DNA from: an uncultured Collinsella sp. | GTDB taxonomy: Bacteria; Actinomycetota; Coriobacteriia; Coriobacteriales; Coriobacteriaceae | Assembly: GCA_902494685.1 (NCBI GenBank) | Contig: CABUUE010000032.1 | Span: 1 to 10,687, forward strand | DNA: 10,687 bases | Direction of reading: 5' to 3' | Part shown: piece after piece, positions 1 through 6,738 of the stretch | Position numbering within the stretch: position 1 is the first letter of the stretch | How the letters are laid out: the number at the start of each line of letters is the position of its first letter | The notes under the pieces: generated by a model | What the model was told of the DNA's origin: nothing | Databases searched by the model: none | Seen by the model: only the letters and a program-made list of their open reading frames with translations | Position numbers and translations under genes: made by a program

Positions 1-925
1 GCAGATTGGCGGCACCATCGCCAGCAACATCTCGAGCCTCGCCCACCTCAAAAAGCATGACCACCACGACCTCATGCTTGCCGGCATCTCGTCGGCCTTT
101 GGCGCCGTATTCGGTTCGCCCCTTGCCGGAGCTTTCTTTGGCATGGAGATGTGCTTTATCGGCAAGATCGACTACACCGCAGGCATCTACTGCCTGGTCG
201 CCTCGTTTACCGGCTACTTTACGTCGCTTGCCTTGGGAACCGAGTACGAGGCGAATGTTATCGCCAGCGTTCCCAACATGACACCACGGACGGTTGTCAT
301 CGTAGTCATCAGCGCCATCATCTTTGGTCTCACCGCACGTCTCTTTGCCTGGTCGGTTCGTACCGTCAAGAGCCTGTACGGTCGCTTTATCACCAATTAC
401 CTCGTTCGCGCACTTATAGGCGCACTCGTGGTTTTGGCCGCGTATGCCCTCCTCGACGCCTGGGACTACGCCGGCCTTTCTACATGGCTTTCCGGCGCCG
501 GATTTGCCGGCAACACCACCCTGGCGGACGCAGCCATCAAGTTGGTCGTCACAGCGCTTACCCTGGGCGCCGGCTTCCAAGGCGGCGAGGTCACGCCCCT
601 GTTTGGCATCGGTGCGGCGCTCGGCGGCTGGATCGGTTGCCTCGTCGGGATCGACCCCAGCTTTCTGGCGGCGCTGGGCATGCTCGGCGTGTTCTGCGCC
701 GGCCTCAACGTGCCCATCACCACCTGCATGATGGCCATCGACCTGTTCCACGGCACGGCAGCCGGCTTCTTTGTCATCGTGGCCTTTATCAGCTATCTCG
801 TCGGCGGGCACCGCGGCGTGTACCCCGCCCAACGCATCATCTCACCCAAGCGCCGTTCGCTTATTGTGGATGAGGGCGGTACGGTAGCGGATGCTATCGA
901 GCGCCACAACGACCTGATAGAGTAG
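1..925 (+). CDS. ClC-family chloride channel / anion-proton antiporter, C-terminal part
   Basis: The reading frame is open from base 2, so the gene starts outside the window; 307 residues are visible up to the TAG at 923-925. It begins in a QIGGTIASN segment that normally follows the GxEGP selectivity-filter helix of ClC proteins. It continues with GAVFGSPLAGAFFGMEM (bases 98-148), the ClC pattern of a small-residue helix ending in the conserved FxxE, and then several hydrophobic membrane segments. The helix-N signature GAGFQGGEVTPLFGIGAALG (bases 569-628) takes the place of the usual GGxFxP. After the last helix comes GGHRGVYPAQR and a short soluble tail with no CBS domains. Such proteins are dimeric inner-membrane anion channels or anion/proton exchangers. 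The GGEVTP form is one I associate with the fluoride/proton antiporter branch, but the filter residues that would decide lie upstream of the window. The lipid kinase gene follows 87 nt downstream on the same strand and could be co-transcribed. Confidence 0.9.
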   Translation, partial: QIGGTIASNISSLAHLKKHDHHDLMLAGISSAFGAVFGSPLAGAFFGMEMCFIGKIDYTAGIYCLVASFTGYFTSLALGTEYEANVIASVPNMTPRTVVIVVISAIIFGLTARLFAWSVRTVKSLYGRFITNYLVRALIGALVVLAAYALLDAWDYAGLSTWLSGAGFAGNTTLADAAIKLVVTALTLGAGFQGGEVTPLFGIGAALGGWIGCLVGIDPSFLAALGMLGVFCAGLNVPITTCMMAIDLFHGTAAGFFVIVAFISYLVGGHRGVYPAQRIISPKRRSLIVDEGGTVADAIERHNDLIE

Positions 926-1012
926 ACGTAAGTATTCGCCGTGCAGCCACAATCGGGGGCAATTCGACCTGAGCGCGACCGCACCGTCACGCCATACGCC
1001 GGGAGTCGTCCC

Positions 1013-1975
1013 ATGCACGCAACTGATTTTGGTCGTACGCTCATCATCGCCAACCCCGCCGCCCAGTCGGGTGCGGCACGCGAAGTTGCCGAGCGTCTGC
1101 AGCGCTTTTTGGACATGACCGCACGCGCATCCCAGTTTGACCTGATGCTGACCGAGCGCATGGGGCACGCCAAGGAACTGGCCGCCCAGGCAACGGACTA
1201 TCGCACCGTTATCGCCCTTGGCGGCGACGGCGTGATCCACGAGGTCGTCAACGGGCTTATGACGCAGGATGAGGCGGTCCGTCCCGCCCTTGCCGTCCTG
1301 CCCGTAGGCTCCGGCAACGATTTTGCCCAAACGCTCGGTATCGATGATTTCTCCGGCAAGGATTTTGGTGCGCTGCTCACCTGTGAGCTGCAGCGTCAGG
1401 ACATCGGGCGGATTCGCTCATGGAACCCCGCAAGCGGCTGCGGCGAGGCGATCGTCGAGTACTACGACCAAACGCTTTCGGTCGGCATCGATGCCGCCAT
1501 CGGCCTTGGCACCACCGAGCTGCGCAAAAAGACCGGCTTGACGGGCGCGCCACTCTACACCCTCTCGGGACTTGAGCAGTTTGGCCTACGCTATCGCAAC
1601 TACCCCATGACAGTCAGCTTTGACGAGGCGCCCGCCGAGCGCGTGAGGGCGATCATCATGGCGATTCAGCTGGGTCCTACCTATGGCTCGGGCTATCGCA
1701 TCTGCCCCGATGCCGACCCCTGCGACGGCATGCTCGACGTCTGCTACGCCTGCGGCCCCGTCCCTCGCGCGGTTGCCCTGCCTATGTTCCTTTCGGCCAA
1801 GGACGGCCACCACACCAAGCTGCCACCGGTTCGCATGCGCCGTTGCCGCCATGCCGAGCTTACCTTTGAGGAGCCCGACTACCCCATTCAGGCCGACGGC
1901 GAGCCCGTTGTCGCCTCGCGCATCGAGGTCGACGTCCTCAGCGGCGCCCTCCACGTCTGGCACCCCACCCGCTAA
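1013..1975 (+). CDS. diacylglycerol kinase-family lipid kinase (DagK/YegS/BmrU type)
   Basis: Predicted 320-residue cytosolic or membrane-associated enzyme that transfers phosphate from ATP to a lipid hydroxyl, probably diacylglycerol or a related lipid, in phospholipid turnover. Motifs in order: IIANPAAQSG (residues 11-20, the NPxSG-type opening of the catalytic domain), the nucleotide-binding loop GGDGVIHEVVNGL (70-82), PVGSGNDFA (97-105, matching the family GTGNDFA), GYRICPDADPCDGMLDV (227-243) in the C-terminal beta domain, and QADGEP (293-298). Its length is normal for the family (about 290-330). I chose the ATG at 1013 because GGGAG lies at 1001-1005 with a 7-nt spacer and the family domain starts right after it. 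An in-frame GTG at 941 would add 24 residues but has no good ribosome site. The loop has Val where Thr is usual (GGDGT), a mild variation. The substrate cannot be told from sequence. Confidence 0.92.
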   Translation: MHATDFGRTLIIANPAAQSGAAREVAERLQRFLDMTARASQFDLMLTERMGHAKELAAQATDYRTVIALGGDGVIHEVVNGLMTQDEAVRPALAVLPVGSGNDFAQTLGIDDFSGKDFGALLTCELQRQDIGRIRSWNPASGCGEAIVEYYDQTLSVGIDAAIGLGTTELRKKTGLTGAPLYTLSGLEQFGLRYRNYPMTVSFDEAPAERVRAIIMAIQLGPTYGSGYRICPDADPCDGMLDVCYACGPVPRAVALPMFLSAKDGHHTKLPPVRMRRCRHAELTFEEPDYPIQADGEPVVASRIEVDVLSGALHVWHPTR

Positions 1976-1983
1976 CCCCACCT

Positions 1984-2052
1984 AAGTTGCGGTGAAATAG
2001 GGACTGTTTATGCAGCTAAAGCCGCAAAACAATCCCTATTTCACCGCAACTT
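1984..2052. repeat. long perfect palindrome between convergent genes (dispersed repeat, possible bidirectional terminator)
   Basis: Perfect 20-bp arms lie at 1984-2003 (AAGTTGCGGTGAAATAGGGA) and 2033-2052. After one mismatch, five more pairs continue inward (TGTTT at 2005-2009 with AAACA at 2027-2031). The remaining loop is about 17 nt and contains a weaker GCAGC/GCCGC pairing. The element starts 9 nt after the lipid kinase stop and ends 10 nt before the stop of the convergent release-factor-like gene, so it fills the whole intergenic gap. There is no U-tract on either side, so it is not a textbook intrinsic terminator, but a stem this long could end transcription both ways. A 21/25 match to one arm occurs at 10549-10573, so this is a repeated sequence and not only a local hairpin. 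Confidence 0.85.
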
Positions 2053-2061
2053 ATGAGGAAG

Positions 2062-2442
2062 CTATTCGTCGCTGCCCGGCTTGCGACGGTTGGCCTTTTT
2101 AATGGCGTTGAAGTGCTTGTCATTGAGCCTGCGCTGGCGAGAGCGCTGAGGCACCTTGGTCTTTACGCGTCGGCGCGGCGGACGGCCACGACGCTCAAGC
2201 TCTGCCCTCAGCTTACGCAAACAGCAGCTGCGATTCTGAAACTGGCTACGGCTCTCGCGCGCCGTCACGACAATCCCCGTGGGCCCATGTTTCATGCGCA
2301 CCGCAGAGTCCGTCGTGTTCACGCCCTGTCCGCCCGGACCTGTCGCGCGAAACACCTGTACCTCGCAATCGCGCGCCAACTCCTCGACCGACATCTCGGC
2401 ATAGCGTGCATACTCGCGCCATCCCATCTTGTTCTCATCCAT
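2062..2442 (-). CDS. stand-alone GGQ (RF-1 domain) release-factor-like protein, probable ribosome-rescue factor
   Basis: Encodes 126 residues. The core CEVQVFRATGPGGQGVNTT (about residues 26-44) carries the universal GGQ that enters the peptidyl-transferase centre and hydrolyses peptidyl-tRNA. DSAVRMKHGPTGIVV follows, as in domain 3 of RF1/RF2. The codon-recognition domains (PxT/SPF-bearing domain 2) are absent. The C-terminal third is strongly basic (RPPRRRVKTKVPQRSRQRR and on to KKANRRKP), resembling the tail by which ArfB/YaeJ and mitochondrial ICT1 enter the empty mRNA channel of stalled ribosomes. Non-stop ribosome rescue is therefore the likely role; this is inference from architecture. 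The ATG at 2442 was chosen because GAGGGGAGG (plus positions 2450-2458) precedes it by 7 nt. The frame stays open upstream through the xpt terminator hairpin, and that extension is implausible as protein. The stop is TAG (2062-2064). Confidence 0.87.
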   Translation of the reverse strand: MDENKMGWREYARYAEMSVEELARDCEVQVFRATGPGGQGVNTTDSAVRMKHGPTGIVVTARESRSQFQNRSCCLRKLRAELERRGRPPRRRVKTKVPQRSRQRRLNDKHFNAIKKANRRKPGSDE

Positions 2443-2460
2443 ATCAACACCTCCCCTCAT

Positions 2461-2498
2461 ACAAAAAATGTGACAAAGGGAAAGTCCCTTTGTCACAT
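2461..2498 (-). terminator. intrinsic terminator of xpt
   Basis: Perfect 14-bp stem: arms 2468-2481 and 2485-2498 (ATGTGACAAAGGGA and its complement) with a 3-nt loop. On the minus strand the stem is followed at once by a T-run (plus A-run 2462-2467). It begins 28 nt after the xpt TAA. The T-run ends only 3 nt before the Shine-Dalgarno sequence of the next minus-strand gene, so the release-factor-like gene would be expressed from read-through or from a promoter inside this short gap. The stem resembles the palindrome at 1984-2052 in having a GGGA/TCCC inner end and a TGA-containing outer part. Confidence 0.85.
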
Positions 2499-2525
2499 CG
2501 CATACCAATCGCTTGTGTTGCGCGC

Positions 2526-3104
2526 TTAGGCGAAGGTGATCTCGCCGGTATCGCAGTCCATATCGGCGATACGGGCCAGGCTCTCAACACGGAAGCCGCG
2601 CTCGCGGAGCTTATCGCCACCGCCCTGGAAGCCCTTCTCAACGGCGATGCCAATGCCGGCAACCTCGGCGCCCGCAGCCTCGCAGATCTTGATAAGACCC
2701 TCGAGCGCGCAGCCGTTGGCCAAGAAGTCGTCGATGATCAGGACCTTGTCGCCCTCGGACAGGAAACGCTTGCCAACGATGACCGGATACTCCTTCTGCT
2801 TGGTAAAGGAGTAGATGGTCGTGGCATACTGCTCGCCGTCGAGGTTGATGGACTGCGCCTTCTTGGCAAAGACAACCGGCACGCCGCCAAAATGCTGGGC
2901 CGCGATGCAAGCCATGCCAATGCCCGAAGCCTCGATCGTCAGGATCTTGTTGATCTCGACATCCTTGAACAGACGGGCCCACTCGGCGCCCATGTGGTCG
3001 AACAACTCAACGTCGCACTGGTGGTTGAGGAAGGCATCAACCTTAAGGACGTTACCGGCCTTTACGATGCCGTCATGGCGAATACGATCCTCAAGCTCCT
3101 GCAT
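2526..3104 (-). CDS. xpt: xanthine phosphoribosyltransferase
   Basis: Encodes 192 residues, full length for the family. It converts xanthine plus PRPP to XMP in purine salvage, in the cytosol. The sequence follows Bacillus Xpt closely from memory: VLKVDAFLNHQ near the N-terminus (residues 19-29), LTIEASGIGMA (55-65), VPVVFAKK (75-82), YSFTKQ (98-103), the PRPP-binding loop VLIIDDFLANG (121-131), GIGIAVEKGFQ (150-160) and GFRVESLARI (170-179). The IEASGI, FTKQ and VEKGFQ blocks separate it from adenine phosphoribosyltransferase. The ATG at 3104 is preceded by AAGGGG about 9 nt upstream. The leader on the minus strand is short and AT-rich near 3135-3160. I see no purine-riboswitch core there, although many Firmicute xpt genes have one. 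A strong terminator follows at 2461-2498. Confidence 0.95.
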   Translation of the reverse strand: MQELEDRIRHDGIVKAGNVLKVDAFLNHQCDVELFDHMGAEWARLFKDVEINKILTIEASGIGMACIAAQHFGGVPVVFAKKAQSINLDGEQYATTIYSFTKQKEYPVIVGKRFLSEGDKVLIIDDFLANGCALEGLIKICEAAGAEVAGIGIAVEKGFQGGGDKLRERGFRVESLARIADMDCDTGEITFA

Positions 3105-3261
3105 GGCGCAACCCCTTCTCGCGGCAACGATACCGCGCGATTAATAAACGTTGTTCGATAGTCTACCACGGACCGACCCCCGCCCGCCCCACAAGCCGCA
3201 TCGCACCACAAACCAGTCTTTTTGGGACGGCGCGAATCGTGGCAGACAGCCTCCCAACACG

Positions 3262-4566
3262 CTAATGGCGGGCGCGCATCTTCACCAAACGCACCATGGC
3301 AAGCGCAAAGCCCACAGCGGCCACAGCCATGAGTACGTAGAACACCGAGCGAAAGCCGAATAGGAATACATCCGGACGGCCTGCAACAAAACTGGTCACG
3401 GCCTCGCCCATCGCCACGCTCATCTGCCCATACAGGATATGCGACGCCGCCGTAATGCCGAGTGCCATGCCGGCGTAGCGCGCCAGGCTGCCCAGGCTGC
3501 CCGCAAAGCCGAGCGCTTCGCGCGGAGCTGAGCCCATATACAGCGAGTTGTTGGGACTCTGGAAAATCGACGTGCCACACGACATAAACGCAACGCAGCA
3601 CACGATCACAGGGATAGAAGAGTGCTCGTCAAGCGTGCTTACCGCAAAGAGACCGCACACGTACACGCCCAGGCCGACCGCCGTGGGGCCCTCGCAGCCA
3701 ACACGGTCCGAAACCGTACCCGAAAGCGGTCCGATAAAGGCATTCACCATCGGCAGCGCCAAAAAGAGCAATCCGGAAATGTCGGAACCAAAGCCATGGG
3801 CGTCCTGAAAATAGAACGGCAGGATAAACTCAGATGCGCCAATACCAACGAACACGATGAGCATGCAGGCAAGGTTGATGGTAAAGGCCGAATTTGCAAA
3901 GCAGCGACGAGCGGCCTCGGCAAGGGACATGGGACGGTCGCCGGCCTCCGGCTTAACATGCGGCAACGTGAAGAGCCCCACGATAAACGAGATGACGCCA
4001 ATGGGCAGGTTGATGAGGAAGATGCTCTCCCAGGGAAAGCTTGCCACCAGCATGCCACCGAGCACGGGGCCACACATCATGCCAAGGGCCACGAAGGTCG
4101 CGAGAATACCCATGGCACGGCCTCGTTCGCGCGCCGGAAACGACTCGGTGATGATACCCATGTTGTTGGCCATGGCCGCCGCGCAACCGACACCCTGAAC
4201 AATGCGTGCCAGGATAAGAACCTCGAGCGAGGACGAAAGGCCGCACAGCAGCGAACCGACCGAAAAGACGATGACGCCCAGCTGGAACACATTCACCTTG
4301 CCGCGCACGTCGCCCAGACGGCCAAACGGCAACATAGCCACGCATGTCGCAAGCAGATACACCGAGCTTACCAGCTGAATGCGATCGAGGCCCACGCCCA
4401 GCTCCTTTTGCATCACGGGCAGCGCCACGGTCACGACGGTCGAATCCAGACACACCATAAACGTCATGATGAGCACGGTAAACAGAATCGCCCACTTGTT
4501 CTTGCCATGGGTGTCGCCCTCAAGGGCAATGTGTTCGCGGCGCAACTGCTCTGCGGTTTTCTCCAT
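3262..4566 (-). CDS. MFS transporter, drug:H+ antiporter type (EmrB/QacA-like)
   Basis: Encodes 434 residues, polytopic inner-membrane exporter. LDSTVVTVALPVM in the first membrane helix (residues 40-52) is the DHA2-type motif. GRLGDVRGK (82-90) is MFS motif A between helices 2 and 3, RIVQGVG (121-127) is the helix-4 motif B, and GMMCGPVLGGML (162-173) is motif C of antiporters. FPWESIFLINLPIG (177-190) is also typical of the EmrB/QacA branch. The length is nearer a 12-helix than a 14-helix protein, so the subfamily is uncertain and the substrate unknown. Two in-frame ATGs lie 6 nt apart (4572 and 4566). AAAGGA abuts the first but sits 5 nt before the second, so 4566 is preferred. No adjacent regulator gene is present, and no clear terminator is seen between its TAG and xpt. 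Confidence 0.92.
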   Translation of the reverse strand: MEKTAEQLRREHIALEGDTHGKNKWAILFTVLIMTFMVCLDSTVVTVALPVMQKELGVGLDRIQLVSSVYLLATCVAMLPFGRLGDVRGKVNVFQLGVIVFSVGSLLCGLSSSLEVLILARIVQGVGCAAAMANNMGIITESFPARERGRAMGILATFVALGMMCGPVLGGMLVASFPWESIFLINLPIGVISFIVGLFTLPHVKPEAGDRPMSLAEAARRCFANSAFTINLACMLIVFVGIGASEFILPFYFQDAHGFGSDISGLLFLALPMVNAFIGPLSGTVSDRVGCEGPTAVGLGVYVCGLFAVSTLDEHSSIPVIVCCVAFMSCGTSIFQSPNNSLYMGSAPREALGFAGSLGSLARYAGMALGITAASHILYGQMSVAMGEAVTSFVAGRPDVFLFGFRSVFYVLMAVAAVGFALAMVRLVKMRARH

Positions 4567-4592
4567 ATCCATCCTTTCGAGTGGCCCAACGC

Positions 4593-4640
4593 AAAAAACG
4601 GGGCCCCGATCGCCTGCAAACAGCCGCGATTGGGGTCCCG
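4593..4640 (-). terminator. intrinsic terminator downstream of the OAH sulfhydrylase gene
   Basis: Arms at 4599-4613 (CGGGGCCCCGATCGC) and 4626-4640 pair at 13 of 15 positions on the minus strand with a 12-nt loop. They are followed on that strand by six Ts (plus A-run 4593-4598). It lies about 70 nt past the stop of the sulfhydrylase gene and ahead of the MFS gene start, so it should insulate the exporter from the upstream gene. The two non-pairing positions would be G-U pairs if read on the plus strand, but there is no T-run on that side. Confidence 0.8.
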
Positions 4641-4708
4641 CCTACGGAATCGGAACTAAATGTCGCCGAAGCTTTCTGCCAGCATCGGCGCCTTATGCGA
4701 ACGCTAGC

Positions 4709-5992
4709 CTAGCACTGCTCAAGCGCCTGCTCAAGGTCGGCAATCAGATCAGCCGTGTCCTCGAGGCCGCACGACAGGCGCACCATGTCGGCGGAGATGC
4801 CACAGGCAATGAGCTCCTCATCGTTCATCTGGCGGTGCGTGGCATTAGCGGGATGCAGGCAGCAAGTGCGGGCGTCGGCAACGTGCGTGGCGATCTGGGC
4901 GAGCTTGAGGCTCTTCATAAAGGTCTCGGCCGCCGCGCGACCACCGTTAAAGCCAAAGCTCACAACGCCGCAGGTACCGTTGGGCATGTACTTCTGAGCG
5001 ATGTCATAGTACTTATCGCCCTCCAGGCCCGGATAGCTCACGAAGCGCACCTTGGGATGGCTCTGCAGGAACTTGGCAACGGCCAGGCCGTTCTCGCAAT
5101 GACGCGGCATACGCACGTGCAGGCTCTCGAGCGAGCTGTTCAGGAAAAACGCCGCCTGCGGGTTCTGCATGGGACCGAGGTCGCGCATGAGCTGCGCGGT
5201 GGCCTTGGTAATGAAGGCGCCCTCGCGACCGAACTTCTCGGCATACGTCACGCCGTGGTAGCTCTCGTCGGGCGTGGTGAGACCCGGGAACTTATCCGCA
5301 TGGGCCATCCAGTCAAACTGGCCGTGGTCGACGATCACGCCGCCCAGGTAGGCAGCATGTCCATCCATGTACTTGGTGGTGGAGTGCGTAACGATGTCGG
5401 CACCCCACTCAAAGGGACGGCACATCACAGGCGTCGGGAAGGTGTTGTCGACCATCAGCGGCACGCCGTGGTCATGTGCGGCCTTGGCAAAGCGCTCAAT
5501 ATCGAGCACGGCAAGGGCGGGGTTGGCAATCGTCTCGCCAAAGACGAGCTTGGTATTGGGCTCAAAGGCTGCCTCGAGCTCCTCATCGGTGCAGTCGGGG
5601 GCAACGAACGTGCAGGTCACGCCCATGCGGCCCATGGTGTGGGCGAGCAGGTTATACGTACCGCCGTAAATGGCAGAGCTCGCGACCACGTGATCGCCGG
5701 CACCGGCCACGTTAAAGATCGCGAGGAAGTTCGCAGCCATGCCCGAGCTCGTAAGCATCGCGGCGGCGCCTCCCTCCATCTCACAGATCTTGGCGGCAAC
5801 CAAATCGCACGTGGGGTTCTGCAGGCGGCTGTAGAAGTAGCCCGACTCCTCCAGGTCAAACAGCTTGCCCATGTGCTCGGACGTGTCGTACTTCCACGTG
5901 GTGGACTGGTAGATGGGCACCTGGCGCGGCTCGGCATCTCCCGGGTGATAGCCGCCCTGAACACATGTAGTACCGATGGTCTGCTCGCTCAT
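4709..5992 (-). CDS. metY: O-acetylhomoserine aminocarboxypropyltransferase (OAH sulfhydrylase)
   Basis: Encodes 427 residues, usual length for MetY-type enzymes of the Cys/Met-metabolism PLP family (fold type I). It makes homocysteine from O-acetylhomoserine and sulfide, the direct-sulfhydrylation route to methionine; many members also act on O-acetylserine. Visible motifs: QVPIYQSTTW (residues 24-33), the phosphate-binding YSRLQNPT (54-61), SSGMAA (82-87), AIYGGTYNL (107-115), VDNTF with the Asp that contacts the pyridine nitrogen (182), and HSTTKYMDGHA with the Schiff-base lysine K207. SLKLAQIATHVAD and RLSCGLED in the C-terminal domain fit MetY rather than a cystathionine lyase. The ATG at 5992 follows GGGAG with a 6-nt spacer. 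The gene faces away from the cysteine-motif gene at 6224 across 231 nt in which I found no recognisable SAM riboswitch or T-box. Confidence 0.92.
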   Translation of the reverse strand: MSEQTIGTTCVQGGYHPGDAEPRQVPIYQSTTWKYDTSEHMGKLFDLEESGYFYSRLQNPTCDLVAAKICEMEGGAAAMLTSSGMAANFLAIFNVAGAGDHVVASSAIYGGTYNLLAHTMGRMGVTCTFVAPDCTDEELEAAFEPNTKLVFGETIANPALAVLDIERFAKAAHDHGVPLMVDNTFPTPVMCRPFEWGADIVTHSTTKYMDGHAAYLGGVIVDHGQFDWMAHADKFPGLTTPDESYHGVTYAEKFGREGAFITKATAQLMRDLGPMQNPQAAFFLNSSLESLHVRMPRHCENGLAVAKFLQSHPKVRFVSYPGLEGDKYYDIAQKYMPNGTCGVVSFGFNGGRAAAETFMKSLKLAQIATHVADARTCCLHPANATHRQMNDEELIACGISADMVRLSCGLEDTADLIADLEQALEQC

Positions 5993-6223
5993 ATCTAGCT
6001 CCCTTGCCTGGGTTTTAGTTTTATTCGGTTCACGATACCGCTACCCGGCACCCCTCTCAACCCATCCCCAAGGTAGGTTATTGGACAAATTGATCAGGGG
6101 TATTTATCTCAAGCCTTGGGCATTTGCTCGATAGATAAAAACGAGGCATACATGAAGCTCTCGATGATTACATGCCCCGTCACGGGTACCATAGGCGAGT
6201 ACACCGTGACCAAGGAGACAACG

Positions 6224-6670
6224 ATGAAGCAAATCGATACTGCTCAGCTCGACACCGCCGCCTGCCAAGCTCAGGCTGCCGAATACCACGCCCAAGGCTT
6301 CAACTGCGCACAGGCCGTCGCCTGCACGCTCGCACCTGCCGTCGGGCTCGACCCCCAGACCGCCTTTACCCTCACCGAGGGCTTTGGCGCCGGCATGGGC
6401 GGCATGACCGAAACCTGCGGTGCCATCTCGGGCGCCGTGGCCATCATGGGCGTTGTGATGAGCGACGGCATGGAAAACCCCAAGACCAAGGGCCAGACCT
6501 ACAAGCTGTCGCGCGAAATCGCCAAGCGTTTTGGCGAGAAGAACACGACGACCGTCTGCGGCACGCTCAAGGGCATCGGATCGGACAAGGGTCCGCTCCG
6601 CAGCTGTCCCGGTTGCATCGACGATGCCGTCGAAATCGCCTGCGATGTGCTAAAGCAGCTCGCCGAGTAA
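6224..6670 (+). CDS. C_GCAxxG_C_C family (cysteine-motif, putative redox) protein
   Basis: Encodes 148 residues. The pattern is that of the small C_GCAxxG_C_C family: FNCAQAV (residues 26-32, Cys28), GFGAGMGG (53-60), CGAISGAVAIMG (65-76) and a late cysteine group C112, C128, C131, C140. Eight cysteines in a small, non-secreted protein suggest metal or Fe-S binding or a redox role. The family function is not established to my knowledge, and it is common in anaerobes. The start at 6224 has a near-ideal AAGGAG (6212-6217) with a 6-nt spacer. The frame is open upstream, with another ATG at 6152 behind a weaker GAGG, which would give 172 residues with an unconserved-looking leader. A weak promoter-like TTGGAC (6081-6086) and TTTATC (6103-6108) lie upstream. 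The strong hairpin at 6689-6735 follows. Confidence 0.85.
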   Translation: MKQIDTAQLDTAACQAQAAEYHAQGFNCAQAVACTLAPAVGLDPQTAFTLTEGFGAGMGGMTETCGAISGAVAIMGVVMSDGMENPKTKGQTYKLSREIAKRFGEKNTTTVCGTLKGIGSDKGPLRSCPGCIDDAVEIACDVLKQLAE

Positions 6671-6683
6671 GCGGCAGCAACAG

Positions 6684-6735
6684 AAAAACGACGGCCGGCG
6701 CGCTTGGGATCCATCCAAAAGCACGCCGGCCGTCG
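6684..6735 (-). terminator. terminator of yigZ, shared with the convergent cysteine-motif gene
   Basis: Arms 6689-6704 and 6720-6735 are complementary over 16 positions with one wobble or mismatch (core CGACGGCCGGCG). They enclose a 15-nt loop that itself can pair partly (TTGG with CCAA). On the minus strand a run of five Ts follows (plus 6684-6688), so it is an intrinsic terminator for yigZ, whose stop lies 3 nt upstream of the stem. On the plus strand it lies 18 nt after the stop at 6670 but lacks a T-run, so termination there would be weaker. Confidence 0.85.
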
Positions 6736-6738
6736 CCG

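Noticed and set aside
941..1012. GTG start giving the lipid kinase 24 more residues
   Set aside because: There is no ribosome site at 941, the extension resembles intergenic DNA, and the ATG at 1013 has a well-spaced GGGAG.
3105..3261. Purine riboswitch upstream of xpt
   Set aside because: Expected from Bacillus, so looked for. The space upstream is too short and too unlike the conserved three-way junction; no matching core was seen.
3622..4659. Plus-strand open frame of 345 codons
   Set aside because: It is antisense to the MFS transporter, which has clear motifs A and C. The frame is Arg/His/Gln-rich and has no membrane or domain pattern.
4379..5998. Plus-strand open frame of 539 codons
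   Set aside because: It lies antisense to the well-supported OAH sulfhydrylase gene and runs into the MFS gene. The translation is His/Ala/Arg-rich with no family motif, as expected for the mirror frame of a GC-rich gene.
5993..6115. SAM riboswitch or T-box in the metY leader
   Set aside because: The leader has GAGAGGGGTGCCGGG and GGTATCGTG strings that hint at such elements, but the SAM-I and SAM-IV cores and the T-box TGGxACCGCG bulge are not present in order.
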